Notes: a model not told the origin generated them from the letters alone. Positions 35,088 through 44,153 are shown, counted from the first letter of the stretch. The stretch is 64,000 bases of DNA from JBBIQS01 sp037442205 (GCA_037442205.1 JBBIQS010000024.1:26945-90944), one strand, 5' to 3'. Program-made: numbers and translations.

Positions 35088-35189
35088 GGGCGGCACGGCG
35101 CGGCTTCAACGCGCCAGCATCCGGAAAACTGCCCGGCTCGACCTTCTCGACGCTTGACGGAATCGCCGGTCCGGCTTCGAATCCGCGCC

Positions 35190-36338
35190 ATGCGACCGAA
35201 CGCCCTGCCTTTCGCCGCTCTGGCTGCCGTGGTGCTGGTCCCTTCGCTCGCCTCGGGGCAGGTTGCGCGCCCAGGCGATCTCGAAGAGCTGCTCGACAAG
35301 GCCTCGGTCGTGGTGCGGGCCCAGGTCGTGTCGCTCTCCGGGCAGGCGACCGAATCGTCTCCGCTGGTCCTCGAGCTCAAGGTCCTCGCGACTCTCAAGG
35401 GGACCGCGCCCTCGGCGCTCAAGGTCCCGGTGCAGGCCGAGCGCCCGCTGCGCCCCGCGGTCGGCGAGCGCGGGTACTTCTTCCTGGCTCCTTCGCAGGC
35501 CAAGCCCGCTCAGCTGGCGTGCATCCAGTCTGCGGCCGAGCGCTGGGCCATCGAGCCGGGTGCCGAGGAGCCAGCCGACGAGTTTCTCAAGGGATTGTCC
35601 GCACTTAGGGAGCAGGAGGACGCTCCGCCTCACACCGCCTTCTTCATCGACGGCCTTCGTCAGCCGTCGCTTCGGCTGGCGACCTTCTCCGCGCAGCGCC
35701 TTTCTTTCTGGGCCTCCCGCGCCTCGCCGACCATCGAGCAGTGGGAGCGTCTGGCGTCCTTCCTGGCGGACGAGACGGCGTCCGACGAGGTCCGCGCCGG
35801 CGTGGTTGCCGGGCTGGGCGAGTCGCTCTCGAGCGAGCGGGCGATGGCGCTGCAGAAGCGGCTTCGACAGGACTCGCTGACTCGGGCGGCCCTGCTCAAG
35901 CGGATGGGCGAGGAGGCGGCTCGCCGAGGGCCGGAGGCCGACCGGGCTCGGGGCACGCTCTCGGCGGCAGGCTCCGATTCTCCCGAGGTCGCTCTCTCGG
36001 CGGCCGAGGTGCTGGCAGGCGTGGGCGACGAGGCCGCCTTGCCGGTGCTCGAGCGCTCGATTCAAGCGGATGCGGTCGAGCTTCGCAGGCGGGCGGCCTT
36101 GGCGCTCGCAGACCTGGGGCAGCGCGGCTCCTCGAGTGCCCGGGCGATGCTCAAGCGGCTGGAGAAGGACCCGGACTCGATCGTCCGGCTGCGCGTCGAG
36201 CAGGGGCTGAGCCGGGTGAGCCTGGCCGCTCGCTCCCGGGCCGAGCGAAACAAGGTGCCCGAGCTGCTGGTCCTGGCCGCCGGCGGGATGCTGGCCCTGG
36301 GCCTGATGGCGCTGCGCGTCGGCGCCCGAAAACCGTAG
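35190..36338 (+). CDS. HEAT-repeat envelope protein with C-terminal membrane anchor
   Basis: A 382-residue exported protein. ATG 35190 opens a signal peptide (ALAAVVLVPSLASG, cleavage near 23). Residues about 24-150 form a beta-rich domain (ASVVVRAQVVSLSGQ, LELKVLATLKGTAPSALKVP, RGYFFLAPS) of the type that handles metalloprotease-regulating extracellular domains in some bacteria; I do not assign it. Residues about 180-350 are HEAT-like repeats (AALALADLGQRGSSSARAML). The C-terminus ends in a membrane helix (LLVLAAGGMLALGLMALRVG) and a basic tail, so the bulk faces the periplasm. It is divergent from the FHA activator. Function unknown. Confidence 0.75.
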   Translation: MRPNALPFAALAAVVLVPSLASGQVARPGDLEELLDKASVVVRAQVVSLSGQATESSPLVLELKVLATLKGTAPSALKVPVQAERPLRPAVGERGYFFLAPSQAKPAQLACIQSAAERWAIEPGAEEPADEFLKGLSALREQEDAPPHTAFFIDGLRQPSLRLATFSAQRLSFWASRASPTIEQWERLASFLADETASDEVRAGVVAGLGESLSSERAMALQKRLRQDSLTRAALLKRMGEEAARRGPEADRARGTLSAAGSDSPEVALSAAEVLAGVGDEAALPVLERSIQADAVELRRRAALALADLGQRGSSSARAMLKRLEKDPDSIVRLRVEQGLSRVSLAARSRAERNKVPELLVLAAGGMLALGLMALRVGARKP

Positions 36339-36410
36339 GCGTTGCGGGCTGCAAGGCCCTCGTCTTACAATCCGCCATCTACCGCGAACGTCTTTTTTGA
36401 GGAGCGCCGC

Positions 36411-37559
36411 ATGATCACTAGCCCCGTCCGGTCACTCGCCGCCCTGGGTATCGCCGCCGCGGCGCTCTCCGCGCTGGCGCTGGCCTGCCAGTCCTATGAG
36501 TTCGACCAGGTCCAGCCCAAGGCGGTCGTCGTCGCCAACCCCAAGATCCCGGTGGTCGGCACCCAGGCGCCGCCGAAGGTGATGCTGGTGGTCGACAAGT
36601 CCGGGTCGATGATGGAGCAGGCCTCCGGCAGCGGTGGCGGGTGCTACGACAGCTTTGGCGCCTACACTCAGACCGGCAGCTGCAAGTGGAATGACCTCAA
36701 GAATGCCTTCGCCGCTCCCGGCGCCTTCCTCGACCAGATGAAGGACAAGGCTGTCTTCGGTCTGGCCGCCTTCCCCTCGGTCAACAATCTCTCGACCGGG
36801 TGTGAGATCGGCGAAATCCTGGTGCAGCCGGGGGCGGGGAACGTCGTGCAGATCATCAACCAGCTCAAGGCGATCTCGCCCGAGGGCGGAACCCCGAGCG
36901 CCGCCACCCTGGCGAAGATCGGCGCCGATCCCGCCTTCAAGGCGACGGGCAGCGAGCGGCGCTTCGTCATGCTGCTCACCGACGGTCTGCCCAACTGCAA
37001 CGGCTCGCTCAGCTGCAGCACCTGCCAGAAGGATCCCGGCGTCTCCGCGTGCTCCGACCCCAAGAACGGCTGCGTGGACGGGGACCAGCTGGTGAACGCG
37101 GTGACCAACCTCAAGAAGGCCGGCATCGACACCTTCGTCATCGGCTTTGGCGCCGACACCGCCGGCGGCATCGCCGGGACCATCCTCAGCCGCGCCGCCC
37201 AGGCCGGCGGCCAGGCCCGCGCCGGCACCCCGTCCTACTACCAGGCCGGCAACGCCGCCGAGCTCCAGGCGGTGCTGGACAAGATCAAGGGCAACCTGCA
37301 GACCTGCACCTGGGACCTCCAGCCGGCCCCGCAGTCTCCCAACGCCGTCCAGATCGTCCTCAGGACGGTGGCCAGCGGCGACACCCAGGAGCTGAAGAAG
37401 GGGACCGACTGGACCTTCGCCAGCGAGTCGGCCTGCTTCCCCACCTCGGGGACTGCCCGCAGCTGCGTCGTCCAGGCCAGCGCGGAGCTGTGCGGCAAGC
37501 TGCAGAGCGCCCAGCCGAACACCTACGAGCTCGACTTCTCCTACGCCTCCAGCTTCTAG
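36411..37559 (+). CDS. von Willebrand factor A lipoprotein, copy 1
   Basis: A 382-residue exported lipoprotein. ATG 36411 has GAGGAG 6 bases upstream; the lipobox LALAC gives Cys26. A VWFA domain fills about 55-300: the metal-ion-dependent adhesion site reads VVDKSGSM (Asp62, Ser64, Ser66), with GGTPSAATL and LLTDGLPNCNG supplying the Thr and Asp. Cys clusters (CYDSFGAYTQTGSCKW, CSTCQKDPGVSACSD) suggest disulfides. The C-terminal 80 residues are a beta domain unique to this pair. It is 142 bp upstream of a paralogue with the same layout, probably from a duplication. Such secreted VWA proteins bind ligands or partner proteins; no partner gene is obvious. Confidence 0.9.
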   Translation: MITSPVRSLAALGIAAAALSALALACQSYEFDQVQPKAVVVANPKIPVVGTQAPPKVMLVVDKSGSMMEQASGSGGGCYDSFGAYTQTGSCKWNDLKNAFAAPGAFLDQMKDKAVFGLAAFPSVNNLSTGCEIGEILVQPGAGNVVQIINQLKAISPEGGTPSAATLAKIGADPAFKATGSERRFVMLLTDGLPNCNGSLSCSTCQKDPGVSACSDPKNGCVDGDQLVNAVTNLKKAGIDTFVIGFGADTAGGIAGTILSRAAQAGGQARAGTPSYYQAGNAAELQAVLDKIKGNLQTCTWDLQPAPQSPNAVQIVLRTVASGDTQELKKGTDWTFASESACFPTSGTARSCVVQASAELCGKLQSAQPNTYELDFSYASSF

Positions 37560-37577
37560 CCGGGGGCGCAGGACTTT

Positions 37578-37605
37578 CCCGGCCGAGCGGCGAATCTCGG
37601 CCGGG
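37578..37605 (+). terminator. hairpin between the two VWA genes
   Basis: A 10-bp perfect stem (37578-37587 with 37596-37605) and an 8-base loop follow the first VWA gene by 18 bases. There is no T-run, so it may be an RNA-stability hairpin rather than a full terminator. Confidence 0.45.
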
Positions 37606-37701
37606 GCATCGACATTCAATCGGGCGATCGAGCTGCTTGAGGGGGCGCTCGCCGGCAGTGTCGCTCCTAGCTTTCGCGCCAGCATTCCTGCGGAGGGGGC
37701 G

Positions 37702-38886
37702 ATGTCGATCTCGCGGACGTGGGGCCCGTTCCTGGCGGCGTCGGCCGCGGCGGTGGCGGCGGTCGGCGGCGGCTGTCAGCAGCAGAACTTCGAGCCGGTC
37801 CAGGCGGGGGCCTTCGAGGTCGGCGGCAACGTCATCACCGTGACCGCCAAGCAGCTGCCCCCCAACATCATGCTGGTGGTCGACCGCTCCGGCTCGATGG
37901 TCGAGTCGGTCACCGGCCAGGGGCCGACCTGCACCACCGACGGCACCATCGACGGCGGCTTCGACCCCACCTCGACCAACCCCTGCAAGTGGAACGACCT
38001 GCGCAGCGCCTTCGCCGACCCGGTCACCGGGCTGCTGGTGCAGTCGGCCAACGACGCCCGCTTCGGGCTGCTGGCCTTCCCGGCCAACACCGGGATGTGC
38101 GACGTGGGGGCGGCGCAGGCCCCGATCGGCAGCGACGTGGTGGTGATCCGCGATCAGCTCTACCGCCGGCTGGCCCCCGGCGGAGGCACCCCCAGCGCCG
38201 CCGCCCTCAGGCTGGCGGCCAGCGATCCCGGGCTGGTCTCCTCCGAGCCCAACCGCCAGCGGATCGCGATGCTGCTCACCGACGGGCTGCCCAACTGCAA
38301 CCCGGGCAACGCCCCGCGCTGCGCCCTGTGCCGCACCAACCCCAGCACCTGCCTGGCCCCCACCGGCTGCAAGCCGACCTTCATGCCCGGCGACTCCTGC
38401 GGCACCGCCCCCTTCGACGGCGCCGCCTGCCTGGACGGCAGCGGGCTGCTGGCGGCGATCACCGAGCTGCGCAACGCCGGGGTCAGCACCGTGGTGATCG
38501 GCTTCGGCTCCGACGCCCGCTCCAGCGACGCCCAGCAGGTGCTGAGCCAGGCCGCCCTGGCCGGCGGGCACCCGCGCCAGGGCGCCCCCGTCCCCTACTA
38601 CCAGGCCGACTCGGTCCAGGAGCTGCGCGCCTATCTCGAGGAGATCATCAAGGCCTTCCCCTGCAAGTACGCGCTCAACCCCAAGCCCGGCGCGCCGGAC
38701 CAGCTGCAGGTCAAGCTGGTCGACCAGCTCGCCTCCAGCGAGCGGCAGCTGAAGCGGGGCGTCGACTGGAACTACACCAGCGAGCGGCTGGACGAGATGG
38801 AGCTCACCGGCTGGGCCTGTACCGCGGTCCAGAACGCCGGCAAGGACCAGCTCAAGATCGTGATGACCTTCGTCTCGCCGCTGTAG
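37702..38886 (+). CDS. von Willebrand factor A lipoprotein, copy 2
   Basis: A 394-residue paralogue of the preceding gene. ATG 37702 follows GGAGGGG; the lipobox is AVGGGC (Cys25). The VWFA domain has LVVDRSGSM (Asp61, Ser63, Ser65), TPSAAALRLAA and LLTDGLPNCNPGN, followed by a Cys-rich insert (APRCALCRTNPSTCLAPTGC) that corresponds to the CSTCQKDPG insert of copy 1. The C-terminal beta domain is shared as well (FPCKYALNPKPGAPDQLQV against CTWDLQPAPQSPNAVQIVL). The two copies have diverged strongly outside the metal site, so the duplication is old. Likely co-regulated. Confidence 0.9.
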   Translation: MSISRTWGPFLAASAAAVAAVGGGCQQQNFEPVQAGAFEVGGNVITVTAKQLPPNIMLVVDRSGSMVESVTGQGPTCTTDGTIDGGFDPTSTNPCKWNDLRSAFADPVTGLLVQSANDARFGLLAFPANTGMCDVGAAQAPIGSDVVVIRDQLYRRLAPGGGTPSAAALRLAASDPGLVSSEPNRQRIAMLLTDGLPNCNPGNAPRCALCRTNPSTCLAPTGCKPTFMPGDSCGTAPFDGAACLDGSGLLAAITELRNAGVSTVVIGFGSDARSSDAQQVLSQAALAGGHPRQGAPVPYYQADSVQELRAYLEEIIKAFPCKYALNPKPGAPDQLQVKLVDQLASSERQLKRGVDWNYTSERLDEMELTGWACTAVQNAGKDQLKIVMTFVSPL

Positions 38887-38904
38887 GCGAGTCGCCTGTC
38901 GCGC

Positions 38905-38972
38905 TGCTGAGCGCTCAGCACCGGCACACTGGAGGAATGCGGCCTTCGACTCCGGCCTCGCCGCGCGAGGCC
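38905..38972. repeat. palindromes between convergent genes
   Basis: A 16-bp perfect palindrome TGCTGAGCGCTCAGCA (38905-38920) is followed by a hairpin GGCCTCG/CGAGGCC (38954-38972, 5-base loop). They fill the gap between the second VWA gene and the histidine kinase gene, and could end both transcripts. Confidence 0.55.
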
Positions 38973-39014
38973 TACGCTCAGGCTGACCGCTGCGAGCCTC
39001 GGCGCTCGAAGTCG

Positions 39015-40154
39015 CTACCGGGTGAACTCCTCGGGGTGCAGGCGTGGGGCGAGGCGGGGAGGGGTGTCGGCGGCCGCCGGCAGCACCAGGCTGAAGCAGG
39101 AGCCCTTGCCCGGCTGGCTGTCGACCTCGATGTGCCCGCCGCAGGACTGGGCGATGCGCTCGGCGATGGACAGCCCGAAGCCCGAGCCCTGGGGCTTGGT
39201 GGTGAAGCCGGGAGCGAAGATGCGCCGCAGGTTGGCCGGCGAGATCCCCGCGCCGTCGTCGCGCACGCTCAGCCGCACCCAGCGCCCGCCCGGCTCGGCC
39301 GAGGCGGCGATCTCCACCGACCCCTGGGGCGAGGCCTCGCGGGCGTTGCGGGCCAGGTTGAGGATCGCCTCTCGCAGCGCCGCCGGGTCGCCCAGGGCCA
39401 GCGCCGGGGCCGCGCCGGGATTCACCCGCGGCTGCTCGGCCAGAGGGAAGCCCCGCGCCACTTCGGCGGCCAGCGCGTTGAGGTCGCAGGGCCGCGGCCG
39501 CTGGGCGCTGGCCCGCGCCGACTTCAGGAAGGCGCTCCACTCCCCGTAGATCTTCTCCAGGCTCTGGGCCAGCTCGCGGCTGGCGGCGTCTCCCTTGCGC
39601 GCGAGCTGCGCGGCCTTGCTGCCCGCCAGCCCCACCAGGTTCTTGAGCGCGTGGCCGGCGGTGTAGGTGCTCTGCAGGGCGTCCTGCCGGCCGGCCTCGG
39701 CCATCGCCCGCGCCAGGCCTAGCAATCCCTTGCCCTCGCCCCCTGCGGACAGCCGACTCATGGCCCCCGCCAGCTGCTCGTCCGAGAGGTGCTCGAGCGA
39801 CAGCTGGGCCAGATTCTGGGTGGCCAGCGCGTAGCCGGGGTCGGACAGGGCCACCGCCACCAACTCGTCCACCGCCTCCTGGACCTTCCCCAGCGCCACC
39901 AGAGCCACCGCCAGGTTGTTGCGGGCCGCCGGGTCGGCCGGATCCAGCGCCAGCCCGGCCCGGTAGTGCTCGACCGCCTTCTCCATGCCCTCCGGCCGGT
40001 CGTCGTGGAGGCTGGCAAGCAGGAAGCGGGCCTTGGCGCCGCCCTGGCCGTCGGCCACCAGGGTCTCCAGCAGCGACAGCGCCTGCTCCCGGCAGCCGGG
40101 CTCGTCCCGCCGCTCGGCCAGCTTGAGGGCCTGGTCCAGCCGGAAATCGCTCAA
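39015..40154 (-). CDS. soluble TPR-containing histidine kinase
   Basis: A 379-residue cytoplasmic sensor kinase. It starts at TTG 40154, with GAGGA 6 bases upstream; there is no in-frame ATG nearby. Residues about 1-130 hold tetratricopeptide-like repeats (YRAGLALDPADPAARNNLAV). A phosphoacceptor helix carries TAGHALKNLVG (His168). The ATPase domain has the N box (ILNLARNAREAS), G1 (RDDGAGIS) and G2 (GSGFGLSI, near 345). No membrane helix or sensor domain is seen, so it likely receives its signal through protein contacts of the TPRs. It is divergent from the PP2C/cNMP gene with only 83 bp between, and no response regulator is adjacent. Confidence 0.88.
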   Translation of the reverse strand: MSDFRLDQALKLAERRDEPGCREQALSLLETLVADGQGGAKARFLLASLHDDRPEGMEKAVEHYRAGLALDPADPAARNNLAVALVALGKVQEAVDELVAVALSDPGYALATQNLAQLSLEHLSDEQLAGAMSRLSAGGEGKGLLGLARAMAEAGRQDALQSTYTAGHALKNLVGLAGSKAAQLARKGDAASRELAQSLEKIYGEWSAFLKSARASAQRPRPCDLNALAAEVARGFPLAEQPRVNPGAAPALALGDPAALREAILNLARNAREASPQGSVEIAASAEPGGRWVRLSVRDDGAGISPANLRRIFAPGFTTKPQGSGFGLSIAERIAQSCGGHIEVDSQPGKGSCFSLVLPAAADTPPRLAPRLHPEEFTR

Positions 40155-40237
40155 GAAAATTCCTCGCTTATGCTGCGATGCGTTGACCGGCCCGTCCCCG
40201 CTTGGTTACCATCCGTGCTCTACCAAGAGGGTTGCGC

Positions 40238-41509
40238 ATGTCCATGCAAGTCCGTGCTTTCGGCCTGACCGATCTCGGCAGGAAGCGTCAGGGGAACGAG
40301 GACGCCTTCCTCGTCGACGAGGAGCACGGCATCTACATTGTCGCCGACGGCATGGGCGGGCACAACGCCGGCGAGGTGGCCTCGGCCCGGGCGATCGAGG
40401 TGGTCGCGGCCCACGTGCGCGGCAAGTTCGAGGTGATGAAGGCCCTGGCCGAGAATCCCTCGCCCGCCCACGGTCAGGCCGCCCAGTCGCTGGTGGAGCA
40501 CGCCATCCAGGCGGCCTGCGCCGACATCTACAAGATGGCCCAGGCCGACGCCGCCAAGCGCGGCATGGGGACCACCTTCGTCAGCCTGTTCGTCTCCGGC
40601 GACAAGGCGGTGATCGGGCACGTCGGCGACAGCCGGCTGTACCTGCTGCGCCAGGGCCAGGTGCACAAGCTGACCGAGGACCACACCCTGATCGCCGCCC
40701 AGCTCAAGGCCGGGACGATCACCAAGGCCGACGCCGCCAAGAGCCCGTACCGCAACGTGATCACGCGGGCGGTGGGCATCCAGGAGTCGGTGCAGGTGGA
40801 CACGCTGCTGGTGGATCTGCTCCCCGGCGACCTGTTCATGCTCTGCTCCGACGGCCTGCACGGCTACCTCGCCGACGAAGAGGCCCCGCTGCTGCTGGCG
40901 GCGGCGCCCTGGGACCAGCTGCCCAAGAAGCTGATTGAGCTGGCCAACGCCCGCGGCGGCAAGGACAACATCACCGTCATCACCGTGGGAATCGGGGGCG
41001 AGCCCAGCGCCGAGACGACCGCCGAGGCGGCCGCCAAGATGGAGGCGCTGAAGAAGATCCCGCTCTTCCGCCACCTGACCTACAAGGAGCAGACCGCGGT
41101 GCTGGCGGTCTCCTCGACCCGCACCTTCCCCGCCGCCCGCGAGATCGTCACCGAGGGCCAGCCGGGCGAGGAGCTGTACGTGGTGGTCCGCGGGCGGGTG
41201 GTGATCGAGAAGGGCGGGGTCGAGATCGCCGAGCTGCGCTCGGGCGGGCACTTCGGCGAGATGGGGCTGATCGACAACGCCCCGCGCTCGGCGACGGTGC
41301 GCGCCACCGAGCCGACCCGGGTGATGGTCATCGGCCGCGCCGAGCTGATGAACCTGATGCGCCGCGAGCCGGTGTTGGCGGTCAAGCTGCTGTGGAGCTT
41401 CGTCCAGGTGTTGAGCGACCGGCTGCGGGCCACCAACGCCGAGCTGAGCGAGGCCCGGCAGGAGCTGGCCATCGTCCAGGGAGTCCAGCCGTTCATGGAG
41501 GAGGAATAG
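40238..41509 (+). CDS. PP2C-type protein phosphatase fused to a cyclic-nucleotide-binding domain
   Basis: A 423-residue cytoplasmic protein. ATG 40238 has AAGAGGG about 8 bases upstream. Residues 1-245 are a serine/threonine phosphatase of the PPM/PP2C family, with metal ligands in RQGNEDAFLVDE (Glu21, Asp22), VADGMGGH (Asp37), VGDSRLYLL, CSDGL and KDNITVI. Residues about 275-400 are a CRP-type cyclic-nucleotide-binding domain (RTFPAAREIVTEGQPGEELY, VRGRVVI, GGHFGEMGLIDNAPRSATV) with the phosphate-binding FGEMGLIDNAPRSA cassette, followed by a C-terminal helix. The fusion implies that dephosphorylation is controlled by a cyclic nucleotide. It shares an 83-bp promoter region with the divergent TPR kinase. 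Confidence 0.93.
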   Translation: MSMQVRAFGLTDLGRKRQGNEDAFLVDEEHGIYIVADGMGGHNAGEVASARAIEVVAAHVRGKFEVMKALAENPSPAHGQAAQSLVEHAIQAACADIYKMAQADAAKRGMGTTFVSLFVSGDKAVIGHVGDSRLYLLRQGQVHKLTEDHTLIAAQLKAGTITKADAAKSPYRNVITRAVGIQESVQVDTLLVDLLPGDLFMLCSDGLHGYLADEEAPLLLAAAPWDQLPKKLIELANARGGKDNITVITVGIGGEPSAETTAEAAAKMEALKKIPLFRHLTYKEQTAVLAVSSTRTFPAAREIVTEGQPGEELYVVVRGRVVIEKGGVEIAELRSGGHFGEMGLIDNAPRSATVRATEPTRVMVIGRAELMNLMRREPVLAVKLLWSFVQVLSDRLRATNAELSEARQELAIVQGVQPFMEEE

Positions 41510-41514
41510 CCTCC

Positions 41515-42336
41515 TTGCTCGGGCTCCTGCTGGCTGCGACGCTCTGCGCTGCTCCCGCTGCCGGGACGGCCAAGCCGGCGCCCAGCCTGGAGGAGCGCTT
41601 CCAGTCGCTGACCGCCTCGGTTCCCGCCCCGGTCCAGCCGCTGGCCGAGGCCGATCGCGGCACCGCCAAGATCCCGGTCGAGCAGGCCGGCCAGATCAGC
41701 GTGGAGAACGTCCGCCGGCGGCTGGGGGTGCTGGCGATGATCTCCTCCACCGCCCGGCCGCGCTGGCAGGCGCCGGAGGTCGAGAGCCGGCTGTTGGCGC
41801 ACCTGATCGTGGCCCACGCCGGGATCGAGCTGGCCCGGTCGCTCTACACCGGCAAGTCGCCGCAGGCCGCCAAGGGCGCCGCCTCGCGGGCCTGGGCCGA
41901 GCAGCTGGAGCGGACGATGCGCGAGGTGCTCACACCCGCGCTGGGCCACCTGCGCTCGTGCGCGGCGCTCTCCCACAATTCCAAGCAGCTGCCCGAGGTG
42001 GGCCAACTGTGCCAGGACTGGCTGCGCGAGCTGGCCCAGCCGCTGTCGCTGCCGCTCAAGGAGCGGGAGCTGGCGTCGCTGGTCAAGGCCCGCAGCGGCG
42101 AGCTGTCGAGCTGCATCGATCAGCAGGCGGCCGACCCGCCGGCCGGGCAGGCGGTGGTGGCCACTCTGGCGCTCGACGGCCTGGGGCGGGTGGCCAGCGT
42201 CGAGCTGACGCCCAAGGGCAGCGTCGATGCCTCGCGCACCGGGGCCTGCCTGCGCGAGGTGCTCGGCAGCTGGGTGCTTCCCGACCAGGCCGACGTGGAG
42301 CTGGAGGTCCCGCTGCAGCTGTCGCCCGGGAAGTGA
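41515..42336 (+). CDS. AgmX/PglI C-terminal-domain periplasmic protein
   Basis: A 273-residue exported protein. TTG 41515 is inferred: GGAGGAAT (inside the end of the phosphatase gene) precedes it, and LLGLLLAATLCAAPAAG makes a signal peptide at once; no ATG fits. The middle is helical (RRLGVLAMISSTARPRW; LLAHLIVAHAGIELARSLY). The C-terminal 80 residues (LSSCIDQQ, VVATLALDGLGRVASVEL, CLREVLGSWVLP) match the AgmX/PglI C-terminal domain that accompanies myxobacterial gliding and secretion proteins. Start is 5 bases past the phosphatase stop, so the two are likely one transcript, although the link of function is unclear. Confidence 0.7.
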   Translation: MLGLLLAATLCAAPAAGTAKPAPSLEERFQSLTASVPAPVQPLAEADRGTAKIPVEQAGQISVENVRRRLGVLAMISSTARPRWQAPEVESRLLAHLIVAHAGIELARSLYTGKSPQAAKGAASRAWAEQLERTMREVLTPALGHLRSCAALSHNSKQLPEVGQLCQDWLRELAQPLSLPLKERELASLVKARSGELSSCIDQQAADPPAGQAVVATLALDGLGRVASVELTPKGSVDASRTGACLREVLGSWVLPDQADVELEVPLQLSPGK

Positions 42337-42363
42337 GATCCCGGCGAGCAGGGGCCCAGCCGG

Positions 42364-42436
42364 TTCGGATCGATCCGAAGTGACTGCGGTTCGGGAAGCT
42401 GACCCCGACGAGATTCGGAACGATCCGAAGTGACTG
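42364..42436. promoter_or_regulatory. tandem 16-bp palindromes with GTGACTG, possible operators
   Basis: TTCGGATCGATCCGAA (42364-42379) is a perfect palindrome followed by GTGACTG; 50 bp on, TTCGGAACGATCCGAA (42414-42429) repeats it with one mismatch and again GTGACTG. They lie in the 210-bp gap before the lipoprotein gene at 42547, upstream of its presumed promoter. Two like-spaced dimeric sites (about five helical turns) suit a DNA-binding protein. Confidence 0.5.
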
Positions 42437-42546
42437 GGCGGCGGCCAGCCGACCCCGGGTGGCGCCGCAGTTGGAATGGCCAATGAAATCGGCCCCCTGC
42501 TACTCTTAGGGCCCTCGCACGGGCGAGGTTTGCCGCGGGAGCTTCG

Positions 42547-44121
42547 ATGGCGCACGGACGGATGCCGGCGGTGGCGGTGGTGGCGCTTCTCATCGCGCTG
42601 CAGGGGTGCAACTGCGGCAAGGAGCCCGGGCTGCTGGCCATCTACACCGACCTGACCTACACCAACGACGGCCGGACGCTGGTGCTGGAGGCGACCGACG
42701 GCCTCTACGCCGCGCAGCCGCCGACGGCGACCCCGGTGCGGCTGTCGGAGATGCACTGCGGGTTCTCCAAGACCAAGTCGCTGGACTGCGTGCAAATCGC
42801 CTCCGACGGACGGCGGGCGGCGGCGCTGATTAACGCCACCGCCAAGGACGCGCCGGGGACGGCGGCCCTGCACCTGCTGACCCTGCCCACCGGCGCCGGC
42901 GGCGAGGGAGTCTCGGACCAGGTCATCGCCCAGGGCGTCTACGGGGCGGCGTTCAGCCAGGACGGCGCCGAGCTGGTGTGGGGCATTCCCGGCGAGAAGA
43001 GCGGGACGATGGCACTGTGGCGGCTGGGGCCGGCAGGGGGCGAAGCCTTCATCCCGGAGATTGCTCTCACCCAATCCGAGGCCTCGGCGATGAAGGTGGT
43101 GGCGGTGACGCCGGCGGGGGTCGCTTACCCGGTCGCCAGCCCGGACGCGGCGCAGCTCTGGTTCAAGCCGTTCGACGGGCGGCCCCAGCAGGCTGGGCGG
43201 CTGGACCTGAGCTGCCGCGGCGCCAACTTCGCCCGCTGCGTGGTGGCCAGCAGCGACGGCGCCACGCTGGCCTGGCAGGACAAGGACAGCGGCGTGCTCC
43301 ACGTCTTCCGCACCGAACGGCAGGTCGATCTGCCGCTGGGCCAGGGCTACGGGCTGTCGCTGACCCGCAGCGGCAATCTGGCGCTGCGCATGGACGTCAG
43401 CCCGGACTCGGCCAACGTCCAGAAGCTCGATACCGCCCTGCGGCTGCGCTACGTGGCCAACGCCATCAGCGGCGAGCTGTCGGCGGACGGCGAGCTGCTG
43501 GCCTACCAGACCGTGGACTCGGAGGCCCTCAAGACCTCGCGGCTCTTCGTCGGCTCGTCGCGGACTGACAGCCAGGACCACGACTACGGGGTCTTTACGC
43601 AGACCTCCCTCCGGCCGCTGCTGGCCGGCAGCGTGGGCAACGGGGCGATCGAACACAGCTTCACCGGCGACGGGCGGTTCGTGATCCTGGCCGCCAAGGG
43701 GCCAGCCTCCACCTCCGCCGATCTGATTTCGGTGAACGTCGAGACCGCCGAGCAGACCCTGCTGGCGCGCTACGGCTGCTCCGGCTGCTGTGGGGTCTCG
43801 GCGGGCGGGGCGCTGTTGGTCTGCCTGCCGACGGTGAGCAACGGCAGCGCCAGTGGTCCGGCGCCGGTCTACATCTACGACCCTTTCACCGGCCTGCAGA
43901 CCCAGGCGGCGAGCAAGGCCATCGACCTGCAGTACATCTTCGACGGCAGCGGGGTGGCGGTGCTCGACTACACCGGCGAGTACCCGGAGGCGGTGGTGGC
44001 CTACAAAGACGGCCGGGTGACCAACTTCGGCAAGTCGCTGCGCCTGGCGCTCTCGCCCGCGACCGCGCAGATCGCGCTGCTCACCGCCACCGGCGGCCTG
44101 AGCGTGCAGCGGCTTCCCTAG
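42547..44121 (+). CDS. beta-propeller-like lipoprotein
   Basis: A 524-residue exported lipoprotein; the signal peptide ends in ALQGC (Cys21), followed by NCGKEPG. From about 30 to 515 the sequence repeats blades of four strands, each with a Asp-Gly turn (YTNDGRTLVLEA, ASDGRRAAALI, AFSQDGAELVWG, SGDGATLAWQD-like, ELSADGELLAYQT, DGRFVILAAKG), typical of TolB/WD40-type propellers. Several Cys pairs (CSGCCGV) are present. The ligand is unknown. ATG 42547 is the first start after the operator-like repeats. The next lipoprotein gene follows after 32 bp. Confidence 0.75.
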   Translation: MAHGRMPAVAVVALLIALQGCNCGKEPGLLAIYTDLTYTNDGRTLVLEATDGLYAAQPPTATPVRLSEMHCGFSKTKSLDCVQIASDGRRAAALINATAKDAPGTAALHLLTLPTGAGGEGVSDQVIAQGVYGAAFSQDGAELVWGIPGEKSGTMALWRLGPAGGEAFIPEIALTQSEASAMKVVAVTPAGVAYPVASPDAAQLWFKPFDGRPQQAGRLDLSCRGANFARCVVASSDGATLAWQDKDSGVLHVFRTERQVDLPLGQGYGLSLTRSGNLALRMDVSPDSANVQKLDTALRLRYVANAISGELSADGELLAYQTVDSEALKTSRLFVGSSRTDSQDHDYGVFTQTSLRPLLAGSVGNGAIEHSFTGDGRFVILAAKGPASTSADLISVNVETAEQTLLARYGCSGCCGVSAGGALLVCLPTVSNGSASGPAPVYIYDPFTGLQTQAASKAIDLQYIFDGSGVAVLDYTGEYPEAVVAYKDGRVTNFGKSLRLALSPATAQIALLTATGGLSVQRLP

Positions 44122-44153
44122 CCCCCTGACTGTCCCGACACCGAGCCCTCGCC

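Noticed and set aside
41080..43656. An 858-codon open frame on the minus strand
   Set aside because: It crosses three plus-strand genes with recognised signatures and the intergenic palindromes; no start signal or domain.
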